Made by a program: the position numbers and the translations under genes. Under the pieces are notes generated by a model that was not told where the DNA came from, made no database searches, and saw nothing but the letters and a program-made list of their open reading frames with translations. A stretch of DNA of 64,000 nt from NCBI GenBank assembly GCA_029721515.1, contig CM056558.1, positions 15,593,240 through 15,657,239 on the forward strand. The letters run 5' to 3'. Source of the DNA: Synanceia verrucosa (taxonomy: Eukaryota; Chordata; Actinopteri; Perciformes; Synanceiidae). Positions 28,101 to 34,931 of the stretch are shown in pieces; position 1 is the first letter of the stretch, and each line of letters starts with the position of its first letter.

Positions 28101-31100
28101 AGCATTCGAGTGTGCTTGTTAGGCAAGCCTGCTGCTGGCTTCGCCCTCCACGTGCACATTTAAACAGTAAGAAGTGAGTGAGTCACTAACCTTTGGACAA
28201 ATGGCATGCTCTGTGTTCTATTCTTAGACAGGCAGGAGGGATTCTTCACCTATTTCTCGTCGGCAAAAGTCTCATCCGTCCCACTCTTCCTTACCATTCC
28301 CATCTGCCTCTCCCTGCTCTGCTCTGCTTGCTTGCATTTGTTTTCAGGAGGATACAGTTTTCTTGCTGCTCCAGCAAACTGAAAAATTCTCCCCTCTCAT
28401 ATGCCTGCACCCCTCTCCTCGCTCTCTGCTCTCACTTTCGCAGCTCCATCTCTATATCTCTATATCTCTAAGTTTTCGAAGCAGTGCAGCAGAAACGGCG
28501 AGCAAACTAGAAGAAAACACATAAGCTGAGATAGCACTCATGGATTTTTTGTTCTGTTTTGGTTCACTTCGCTCATTCCGCAACAAAAAAAAACCCCTGA
28601 AACAAATAAGCGTTACGTTCACAAAACTTTTGGACATGCAGTGTATTGACTTGTTGTTGTTGTCTTTATTTGTTTTTCACACCCTGCTTTAATCAATAAG
28701 TCATATACCTCCATAGCAGTGATCTGTGCAGGTTCTACTTTCAACGTACTGCACCATTTTCTGTGTAGCACATGTTGAAATTTCAGTGTTTCTACTTTTT
28801 ACTTTGCCGTCTCACACCCCGTCCTCTTGTCTTTGCCTCCCTCATGTCTTTATATTTCAGATGGCAGCACTGCAGAGTCCCTTCTATGGGGATAAGATGA
28901 ACCTTTACTCCCTCTGTAAGAAGATAGAGCAGTGTGACTACCCCCCTCTTCCCTCAGATCACTACTCAATGGAGGTAAGTACTGTAACGTTACTATGGTC
29001 AGTAGATATAAACCTCCAGTCGTGACTCCAGAGCTCTTTTTCCAAAAGAATATTCTTAATATCTTTAAAATGAACTACTGTTTTAAAGAGTGGTAGCCAG
29101 TTCTTCTTTCCCTCTGCCAATTCACTGATTTTTACTTGTGTTAACTATTAAAGGATTTTTTTTATGGAAGGGAAATCCACCCTGAGCTACAGTGCAGTAT
29201 GATTTTGCTCTGTGATCAAAAGGCCGACTATGATTTTAACCGTTTGAAAATTAAATGCACATATCAAAAGCATGTGGCCATGCTACAAAGTGGGGTGAAA
29301 CTAAATGGGCAGGAGTGTCATGTTTCCCAAACTAAATGTTAAATCATCTGCTGTAGTCCTGCATAGACTTAGCCATGCACACAGATGTAATGTAGTCGGG
29401 CTGCGGTTAAAGATCGCCTTATTGCTGATTGCCGTTGACGTGTGTATGAATGTGCATGGCTCTATGTTTGCATGCCCTCTTTGTGTGGGTGGCATTTCCC
29501 CCCTAACATTTCTGGCTTTTTTTTCTTAAATGTATTAAGTGTACACACATGCAAAGACACTGACTCATAGGCACACACGCACATACACTGCAGGCATTAT
29601 GTCCATTTATCAATGACTCTGCGCCAGTGTACTTAGCGCTTAATGTGTCCCATACTTTTTCATTCATTAATTCCCAGGATAAATTTCTACATTTGTATTT
29701 CTCTAAGTAATTGTCCAAAACTGGAATGTTAAATATGCAATTCCATAAATATGAGGAACAATAACACCACCTCACATGAGAGCCTGAATCCATAAAATGT
29801 TTTATTATTCTACAATGAAGCAACCATCAAAATCAGTTTTCTGTCAGTCAACTCAATCGATTATTTCCTTTCAACTCTCACTGACATTTACATCACAGCT
29901 GACAGCTTTGGAAAACCATGCTGCTGTGTTTTAGAAAGAAATCAGTGTATTTTTGTCTGAACTGTTAGATGGTTCATCAGCAGACAGTCATGGAATCTAT
30001 TTATTAATTCTCAGTGAACATCAGGTATGCATTATTTTTCAATGCCTTGGTTTTATTAGTGGTTGGAAAAATATGTTAAAAGATCTAAGACTGTGTAGCA
30101 TCATCACATTTAATACATACCTGTAATCACATGCGTACATGCCCTCTTTGTGTGGGTGGCATGGTATGATCCTTAAAGCAGAAAAAGTGCTCAACCCATT
30201 GTGTCTTTAATCTCCATGCTGTGCTATCACTGTCCACAGTGGCTGATTGTAAGTGGCGATCCTTAGGTTTCATTATACCGTGGTGTTTCCTTCATTAAAT
30301 CGATAAAGGCTAATTGTGGGGTATCTCAAGCCCCCTGTATTGATGCTGTGTATGTGTGTTTGTGTGCGCAGGAGCAATTGTGCAAGTGTATATTTTGCTA
30401 CAAGAGTGCTCTCTCTCCACACATACACACAGCACAGCAAGCTTCTGCGTTACCCCACATGTCACCCCCATCCAGGAGAAAGGGAGACAAAGCGAAAGAG
30501 AGAGGGAATGATAGAGCGGGAGACAGGGCGATGGAGAGATGGAGATGAGGGGGGTGCCTGCAGCGCCTGTCTGGATGTAAACAATGCTCCTGAAGGATCG
30601 GCAGCAAACTGTCAGCTGCTCATCTTTGTTGTGTCATTTAACCATCTCCGTCTCTGCTTACCCCCACGCCTCCCTTCACCACCCCCCCTCCACCTGACAC
30701 TCCCCCATCCCACTCGCCATGCAAAGAGGCGCATGAATATTTTACATATCTGCATCTACCCCTCCACATCCCCACCCCACTCCGTCTCCATTCTGTGGGA
30801 CTAATTCTTAGACTGTCTGAATTTGCATGTTTTTCTCACTTTGTCTCTCACACACACACACACACACGCGCGCGCATACACACACTCACACGCACACACA
30901 AACACGGCAGCTGACGAGAACTCGTCCAAGCTGGTGCCACGCAACAGCGGCCAGGAAGTCGGCAGACAGTTACCATAGCGACCTTGCGTAGATGTTATTT
31001 TTTTTTTCTTTCCTCTCCGTCTTTTATTCTCTTCTTTTTTTTTTAATGATGGTGGTGGCTGTTCCGCCTGCGAGCCTGTCTGTCTATCTGCTCCAATCAG

Positions 31101-31161
31101 CCGCTTCGCTCGGCTTCAAGTGTAAGTGCTGTCTCCGTATGGCAATGGAGTGGCAGCGCGC

Positions 31162-31198
<37 letters not shown>

Positions 31199-31620
31199 CG
31201 CGCGCGCGTGTGTGTGTGTGCGCGCGCGTGTGTGCGCGCGCGTGTGCTCGTGCTCAGGTAAAAGTACATTCATACCAATTAGAGATTAGTGCGCTAACAG
31301 AGCCGCACCGCTGTCTCGGTTTGATTACTTGTTGCCTTGTTATTGCTGTTATTGAAAGAGCTCATCCAGAGGGCATTAAAAGACGAGCAGGGCTCAGTCA
31401 GTGACGGTTTGTTCATTTCTGGAGCTGCTCTTTTACAGTTCTGTCTCACTACAATGACTGCTTTATTTCTTTCTCTCTTCCTCCCCCCGTCCCCCATCCC
31501 TCTCACCAGCTGAGGAACTTGGTAGATACGTGCATCAACCCTGACCCGAAGAAGAGGCCGGACATCACCTACGTGTACGACATTGCCAAACACATGCAGA
31601 ACCTGACACAGGGCAGCTAA
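924..31620 (+). CDS. nek7: nek7, NIMA-related serine/threonine kinase 7 (8 exons, N-terminus outside the window)
   Basis: Exons 924-1064, 1938-2000, 5726-5836, 11283-11391, 13456-13563, 20999-21093, 28861-28974 and 31510-31620 join in frame to 283 codons plus TAA; about 19 N-terminal residues are missing if it matches the 302-residue human protein. NEK7 is a cytosolic and centrosomal kinase acting in spindle assembly and cytokinesis; in mammals it also licenses the NLRP3 inflammasome. In human numbering I see the glycine loop GRGQFSEVY (41-49), catalytic Lys63, Glu82, Tyr97 (the autoinhibitory Tyr-down residue), HRDIKPAN with Asp161, DLG with Asp179 and activation-loop Ser195. NEK7 is preferred over its close paralogue NEK6 because of stretches such as SLCKKIEQCDYPPLPSDHYS and the INPDP motif near the C-terminus. 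All introns are GT-AG. Promoter and first exon lie outside the window. Confidence 0.97.
1938..2000 (+). CDS. nek7: nek7 exon B: alpha-C helix region
   Basis: 21 codons (IFDLMDAKARQDCIKEIDLLK without the last residue is within the family norm), phase 0 at both ends, between a TTGATAG acceptor and a GTAAAG donor. It contains the alpha-C glutamate (Glu82 in human numbering) that pairs with the catalytic lysine. Confidence 0.93.
2183..2242 (+). repeat. (GA)n/(GC-GA) simple repeat
   Basis: Purine-rich GAGA/GAGC repeat in nek7 intron 2, followed at 2357-2383 by a 27-base poly-T run. Confidence 0.9.
4310..4407. repeat. 98-bp near-perfect hairpin in nek7 intron 2
   Basis: Two 42-base arms, 4310-4351 and 4366-4407, are inverted repeats with 39 of 42 positions paired and a 14-base loop (GGTGGGTCTCAGTG). 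The arms begin ATATCACATTGAG and end TTACACACGCT. It could be a tiny palindromic MITE or a precursor-microRNA-like hairpin transcribed with nek7. It cannot be decided from sequence alone. Confidence 0.85.
5726..5836 (+). CDS. nek7: nek7 exon C: hinge region
   Basis: 37 codons, phase 0 at both ends, CACAG acceptor and GTAAGG donor. It encodes QLNHPNVIKYHASFIEDNE and the hinge segment ELADAGDLSRMIK. Tyr97, which blocks the active site in the autoinhibited human enzyme, is conserved; the next residue is His where human NEK7 has Tyr. Confidence 0.96.
6611..7765 (+). mobile_element. Degenerate Tc1-like transposon in nek7 intron 3 (copy 1)
   Basis: Sequence homologous to the copy at 16406-17651: the same helix-turn-helix region (ICERMGSSQELSEFQ), catalytic-core pieces (FWSDES, HDCAPVHK without frame continuity, PDLNLIEHLWDEL) and right terminal repeat CTTTTGGCAGTATAGTGTA. 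It is dead: the left terminal repeat is eroded and shortened, a TGA interrupts the frame at about 6861, and about 62 bases are missing at 7350, between short GGAAC repeats, which shifts the frame. Confidence 0.88.
6684..7683 (+). pseudogene. Tc1-like transposase pseudogene (copy 1)
   Basis: Fragments at 6684-6863, 7023-7364 and 7396-7683 represent one transposase. Compared with copy 2 it has a premature TGA after MWKCL and loses the segment before the second catalytic Asp through the 62-base deletion. It keeps the final AAKGGPTSC. Confidence 0.85.
8200..8226. repeat. (AC)n microsatellite
   Basis: About 13 AC units in nek7 intron 3. Confidence 0.93.
9271..9580. mobile_element. Short inverted-repeat DNA element (MITE-like)
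   Basis: The left end TAAGGCCATGTCCGCA and the right end TGTGGACATGGCCTA are inverted repeats about 310 bases apart, with no coding capacity between them. This fits a non-autonomous DNA transposon; I cannot name the family. Confidence 0.65.
9851..10670. mobile_element. Non-autonomous DNA transposon remnant with nested inverted repeats
   Basis: Left end CCCCTTTCACACTGCA is mirrored by GCAGTGTGAAAGCGGCC at 10583-10599. A second, outer set (AATCCTGGGCTGACCCAGG on the left, CGGGTTGACCCGGGTT and AATCCTG on the right) extends to about 10670. No transposase is visible. Boundaries are approximate. Confidence 0.5.
11283..11391 (+). CDS. nek7: nek7 exon D: alpha-E helix up to His-Arg of the catalytic loop
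   Basis: 109 bases, 36 codons plus one base. It encodes HFKKQRRLIPERTVWKYF and ends inside the HRD motif: the G of the Asp codon is the last exon base and AT comes from the next exon. The donor is GTAGCG, weaker than the others. Confidence 0.95.
11593..11714 (+). mobile_element. 122-bp 5'-truncated retroelement copy with target-site duplication
   Basis: The segment contains TTGTCCAGGGTGTACCCC, GGGATGGGCTCCAGCCCC and GAGGATAAGAGGTAGAAAAT and ends in (ATGG)n, the 3' tail common to many teleost LINE/SINE copies. It is bounded by a perfect 13-base direct repeat AAAACTACAAAAC at 11580-11592 and 11715-11727, showing insertion by target-primed reverse transcription about 200 bases after nek7 exon D. 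Confidence 0.82.
12308..12640. repeat. Degenerate TATG/TATA/TG simple repeat
   Basis: About 330 bases of TATATG, TATGTA and TGTGTG units in nek7 intron 4. It is open in most frames on both strands only because the repeat lacks stop codons; not coding. Confidence 0.95.
13028..13086. repeat. (CA)n microsatellite
   Basis: About 29 CA units preceded by GCTCGCG, in nek7 intron 4. Confidence 0.95.
13456..13563 (+). CDS. nek7: nek7 exon E: catalytic loop, DLG motif and activation loop
   Basis: 108 bases, beginning and ending one base into a codon. It completes Asp161 and encodes IKPANVFITATG, the DLGLGRFF metal-binding segment and the activation loop to SKTTAAHSL. The serine is the activating phosphosite equivalent to human Ser195, phosphorylated by NEK9 in mammals. 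TGCAG acceptor, GTAAGT donor. Confidence 0.96.
15719..15781. repeat. (GT)n microsatellite after a purine-rich tract
   Basis: About 30 perfect GT units directly after 280 purine-rich bases (15440-15718). Confidence 0.95.
16406..17651 (+). mobile_element. Tc1-like transposon in nek7 intron 6 (copy 2, near full length)
   Basis: 1246 bases flanked by TA on both sides (16404-16405 and 17652-17653), with inverted terminal repeats CACTATATTGCCAAAAGTAT and its complement. The transposase is readable from 16507 to 17569 in two pieces: DNA-binding region with HKLTERGQRMLRRIVRRGHQ, then the catalytic core with WSDES, HDCAPVHK and PDLNPIEHLWDEL, spacing 34 residues between the last Asp and Glu (DD34E). 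A two-base deletion near 16986 (compared with copy 1) and a TGA at about 17033 inactivate it. Confidence 0.93.
16507..17569 (+). pseudogene. Tc1-like transposase pseudogene (copy 2)
   Basis: Open frame 16507-16998 covers the N-terminal DNA-binding half; 17051-17569 covers most of the DDE core to AAKGGPTSY. Between them a two-base deletion and an in-frame TGA (an Arg codon in copy 1, consistent with CpG decay) break the protein. The family cuts and pastes at TA dinucleotides. Confidence 0.88.
18481..18752. mobile_element. piggyBac-type MITE flanked by TTAA
   Basis: Inverted ends TTAACTCATTGAGTGCCA and TGGCACTCAAAGAGTTAA lie about 270 bases apart, and each end carries TTAA, the target duplicated by piggyBac transposases. 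There is no coding sequence inside. It sits in nek7 intron 6. Confidence 0.72.
19310..19460 (+). repeat. Teleost interspersed repeat (TTTGGCAGAGGCTTTTGTCC motif)
   Basis: TACATTTATTCTTTTGGCAG, AGGCTTTTGTCCAAAGCAGT and a downstream CAGGCTCAGAATCAAACCC form the conserved core of a repeat found throughout teleost genomes. Family and limits uncertain. Confidence 0.48.
20999..21093 (+). CDS. nek7: nek7 exon F: P+1 loop and alpha-F helix
   Basis: 95 bases entering one base into a codon and ending in phase 0. It completes Val and encodes GTPYYMSPERIHENGYNF and KSDIWSLGCLLYE. It follows a long CT tract with a TTCCAG acceptor; the donor is GTAAAC. Confidence 0.96.
23913..23963. repeat. (CA)n microsatellite
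   Basis: About 25 CA units after GCGCG in nek7 intron 7. Confidence 0.95.
24440..24800 (-). repeat. Teleost interspersed repeat, degenerate, same family as 51655-51790
   Basis: The minus strand of 24690-24770 reads TTAGATGAGAACGTC, CCACTCTCATGTCTGTC and ATGAAGCTACAGCC before GTTAGCTTAGG, which is the body of the family seen at 51655. The left part (GGCATCTTGGGGAAATACAC) looks like a second end in the other orientation. Confidence 0.42.
25061..25119. repeat. (GT)n(GA)n compound microsatellite
   Basis: About 19 GT units followed by about 10 GA units, nek7 intron 7. Confidence 0.95.
28861..28974 (+). CDS. nek7: nek7 exon G: C-lobe
   Basis: 38 codons, phase 0 at both ends, TTTCAG acceptor and GTAAGT donor. 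It encodes MAALQSPFYGDKMNLYSL and KKIEQCDYPPLPSDHYSME. The Lys-Lys and Ser-Asp choices match NEK7 rather than NEK6. Confidence 0.96.
30850..30904. repeat. (CA)n with CGCGCG core
   Basis: CA repeat containing ACGCGCGCGCATAC, in the same intron as the tract at 31156. Confidence 0.9.
31156..31256. repeat. Alternating GC/GT tract in the last nek7 intron
   Basis: Some 100 bases of (GT)n and (GC)n blocks in strict purine-pyrimidine alternation, about 250 bases before the last exon. Such tracts favour left-handed Z-DNA. Confidence 0.93.
31510..31620 (+). CDS. nek7: nek7 last coding exon H with stop codon
   Basis: 36 codons plus TAA after an ACCAG acceptor. It encodes LRNLVDTCINPDPKKRPD, the conserved alpha-I arginine region, and the short tail ending HMQNLTQGS. 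The stop is at 31618-31620. Confidence 0.96.
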   Translation: MRNLVDTCINPDPKKRPDITYVYDIAKHMQNLTQGS

Positions 31621-32755
31621 GCCCAGAGTAACACTCATAGATTGCAGAACTCCTCCCCGCTTCCCTCCTTGCTTTTCATGCTGGACTCGTACACATCCAT
31701 CAACTACTAGAACTCCAGAGTTTAGCTCGTCGTGATAAGTCGCTTGTGTAACAGATTTCTTTTCAAGGTGATGTTACAGTCCGTAACATGACCAATTCCC
31801 AAGCCTTTCTCTGCCCTGGGATTGAGATAATAGAGATTATACTGTTTTGTCAGATTGACCTCCCATTCCTTAGAGTGCAGTCATGTTACAGCACTGAGAA
31901 TCAGTGTATTGTAACACACTGATGTGTTATTTTTTTATGGCTTTAAAACACATCTTCCACATGTACAGTACATCCATGTGGTGAAATGAAGCTGTACTTC
32001 ACCAGCTGCTGTTAACAAATGCTATTAAAAGCAGAAAATTAGTTCAAAAAGGCAACGTTCGGTGTTGCCTATCTCATTTAATTAATGTTAAGTATATAAA
32101 AATGACCTTGTGGGGTTTAGTGGGTCTCATGAGGCCAGTTGGCAGCAGCAAATGGCAAAGATCATGAAAACTGAGAACAAATGTCAAAATCAAAATTGAG
32201 TGAAGAGATTTTCACTGAATAGCAGCAAAACTTAGAGACGTAACAGAGTGTCATTGGTGGTTGAAGCATTGTTGTGTTGCACTTTTTACCGTGCTACTGG
32301 AAGGCTGGCAGTGTGATCGTGTCTAATGAATGTATTAGGAAGGGAAGGATCATTTAGAGGGTAGACTAGAGATGTGCCAGGGGGAGAACATGTGCAAACG
32401 TCTCCACAACACTTTGAATGTAAGTCATTTTGACACCTATGTATTATCTTTGAAAAACTCAGAACGTCTGTTTTTTGACAGCCTTGAAGGAACGGTAGAG
32501 GCTCTAAGAAAAGCAGTTTTACTTCTGCTGTTTACCTTCGTCACTGACACCAAAAGATTTCCTCAACTTAAAGCAAGATATTTTTTAAAATCACAATGAA
32601 GACAAAAAAAGACTAATTTCACGTAGTTCTCCATCATGGTCCAGTGGCTGCACCAGAAAGTCAGGATGTGATTGTTGGTGTTGCTGTGTAATTTTGCAGT
32701 GTAGTTTTCTTGTTAAGCAACTAATCAGTAGAGACGGCAGATGCTGGTCCTCATG

Positions 32756-32761
32756 AATAAA
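32756..32761 (+). terminator. nek7: Alternative AATAAA signal in the nek7 3' UTR
   Basis: A second canonical hexamer about 1.1 kb after the stop codon; use is unproven. Confidence 0.3.
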
Positions 32762-32912
32762 TCACAGCGTGCCTTCCTGACTTCTGTCCTCAGTTGTGAT
32801 ACCAAAGAGAAGTCACATATAGAGAACAGTTTCTATATGTGTTAAGGTGTCTTTTATGAAATGTATCAAAGAGTTATACTGAAAAAAAACAAGCACCAAC
32901 CATTTGTTTTAC

Positions 32913-32920
32913 TGTACATA
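32913..32920 (+). promoter_or_regulatory. nek7: Pumilio-type element in the 3' UTR
   Basis: TGTACATA matches the UGUANAUA consensus bound by Pumilio proteins, which repress or destabilise mRNA. A single match of this length can occur by chance. Confidence 0.3.
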
Positions 32921-33987
32921 GCAAAGAAGTTCCTATAGACTTACTGTAGGGTTTTAGTAGGGAAACAGTGGTATATATATATATATATTTTTTTTTTTTT
33001 CTATTTTACAGTGAATGGGTTTACACCAGTGGGTCATAAATGGCCAGCACTGACTTCCACTGGTTTACATAATGACAACGATACCATGTGAAAGGTATAG
33101 TAAGTAAAAAATGGTTGATAACGCTTTATTTCAGTGTTTTATTAATTCTCTTTTCACATTATCAAATAGCCTGTTAACTGCTCAGTGAAATTATTGTACA
33201 TTTACGCCCATGTTTCTTGTTTTTTTGTTTTTGTTTTTTTTAATTAGCATTCAGTTCTCTTAACGTGTTAAACCCAAAATCAAAGATTACACGGTCAAGA
33301 AAATGTAAGTTATTCTGTTTTGGTCATCATATTTTGATGTGATAGTAATAATTTGTCTGAGACTTGCAGATGTTGCTGTGTTTGCATTTTCTGTTTGCAG
33401 TTGCACTTGTTTTCTTCCTTCGGCTGCACTGCAGAATGGTTCCTTTCTATTTCAGACATTATTTTTTAAGTTTTCATCATTTTCGCCCGCAGTGCTGTTT
33501 ATCTATTCGTTCTTTAAATAAGAGCATCTGTGTACCACCAAACTTTTCGTGTTTAAAGCACTAGCATCGGGTTTTGATGCTATACAGAACTCTTTAAATA
33601 AGTTGATAGTATTATTATTGGTGTGACATTTACATAGCCAAAGCGTTTACCTGTCACCTTGTTAGTTAAGAACATGTAATAGTGCAAAGTCAGGTTCTTT
33701 TCTTCTTTTTTTTTAATCCTCACTGAGAGGTTTATAACACAGTGGTACTGTACGTCACTTTATCTTGGCTATTTCTTGGGAGTGAGCGTTTTTGTCGGTA
33801 TGTACCATGTGACCGTGCTCTCTTGTGTCCCAGCCTTTTACCTCGACTCGGTTTACTTTTCCATCGGCCCTCAGAAGTCAGCTATTGCAAATGATATTTA
33901 TTGTTTTGGTAGCTTGGTTGTTTTTTTGAACATTTCATGTCAAATTAAAGACCCTCGTCACAAATGCCTTCTATACTAACTAAATGA

Positions 33988-33993
33988 AATAAA
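33988..33993 (+). terminator. nek7: Polyadenylation signal AATAAA of nek7
   Basis: Canonical AATAAA followed within 30 bases by a T-rich and GTGAGTG-type downstream region. It is the last such signal before the convergent gene. Confidence 0.65.
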
Positions 33994-34012
33994 GCTTTTA
34001 AATTTGCTTTGA

Positions 34013-34899
34013 ACATGAGAGTGAGTGCTTGGACGTCTTATAAGGTTGTTTGATCAACAACGCCATTTTTTAACGGTAAATACGTTCATATTACGAACAT
34101 TTATGATAAAGAACATAATCAGACAAAGATTCCTTAAGTTACATCCTGCTTTTCATTTCTTGCTCAACTCCATGTGATGTACGTTAGTTTCCAGTGATAG
34201 ATGACCATCTGAGCACAGATACCAAGTAAAGCTGAGGTTGTGGTATTTCCTGAGTTGACGTGAATGCATCATATAACCACTCACAGCACAGCACAGTATG
34301 GGATACACAGACATACATGATAAACGAGCCATCCTGATTTGGCACTTCTATCTGCATGTGGAGGAACATTCGGATGATCTTGTATTTCAGTTACAAGCTT
34401 AATTTTGGGGATTCAGTGGCACTGTTTTTAAAAAGTGTTATGATGGGTCGTAAATGTAAATGTGAAAGGCAACACCTCAGAAACAAGAATACAAACAGGA
34501 AAAACTGCACCTAAAATATTCATTGCCATCATGTGGCAAAAGTTTCTGTCCATCTGCATTTGCAAAACTTTTGCTGACACTGTTACATTGCTTTTCGTCA
34601 GGTGGTGGAGTTTTGCATGAATGGTTGATTGGTCAGAAATACGTATATAAACACAGGTTATCGTAATGTTTAACATTAATGTTCATGGCTTTCCCGAGGT
34701 GCTTGGCTCTATTTTGACAAGAAAAAAAAAAACTTGCTACAACAGAATCAAAAATGTTATCCTACAAAAATAACCTTAAAAAGCTGTTGGATCTCTGTCA
34801 AGAAAGGCATTATGAGTTCTTAAACAGTCCCACTGACTATACCACAGAGTGAAGTCACGATGAGTAGCTTCAGCAGGTCTTTCTTCATCAGTGTGTTTC
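34013..34899. other. Spacer between the convergent 3' ends of nek7 and the CD45-like gene
   Basis: About 0.9 kb between the nek7 polyadenylation signal and the stop codon of the minus-strand gene. It must hold the 3' UTR of that gene. I find no AATAAA on the minus strand here, only variants (CATAAA at 34105-34100, AATACA at 34386-34381). Reading the minus strand, I see no phosphatase motif (no WPDHG-like or HCSAGxGRTG-like coding). Confidence 0.6.
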
Positions 34900-34931
34900 T
34901 TAACGATGCCATTGAGATACATTAACGTAAA
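34900..34931 (-). CDS. ptprc-like: CD45-like exon 14: terminal exon with Tyr-Val-Asn-Val and stop
   Basis: After a long T tract and GTTGCTGTAG acceptor, the phase carried from exon 13 reads IYVNVSQWHR then TAA at 34902-34900. YVNV fits the Tyr-x-Asn-x motif bound by the Grb2 SH2 domain once phosphorylated. In full-length CD45 the phosphatase-domain exon would come here. Supported only by splice signals and phase. Confidence 0.5.

Larger units (their letters stand above)
21094..28860 (+). other. nek7: nek7 intron between exons F and G
   Basis: 7.8 kb with CA and GT/GA repeats, a purine-rich stretch at 22790-23090 and a degenerate interspersed repeat at 24440-24800. No other gene seen; 25760-28860 appears unique and non-coding. 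Confidence 0.85.
28975..31509 (+). other. nek7: Last nek7 intron
   Basis: 2.5 kb with the CA/CG tract at 30850 and the alternating GC/GT tract at 31156. Nothing else supported. Confidence 0.85.
31621..34012 (+). other. nek7: nek7 3' untranslated region
   Basis: About 2.4 kb after the stop with no coding potential that I can support. It is AT-rich towards its end, contains an AT-dinucleotide/poly-T tract at 32963-33001 and a Pumilio-type element at 32913-32920. An earlier AATAAA at 32756-32761 could give a shorter isoform. The end coordinate is inferred from the signal at 33988. Confidence 0.7.

Noticed and set aside
34740..34931. Open frame without ATG following the exon 14 acceptor (containing HTDEERPAEATHRDF)
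   Set aside because: It is in phase 0, whereas exons 12 and 13 deliver phase 2 and phase 1; no splice path reaches it from the CD45-like exons.
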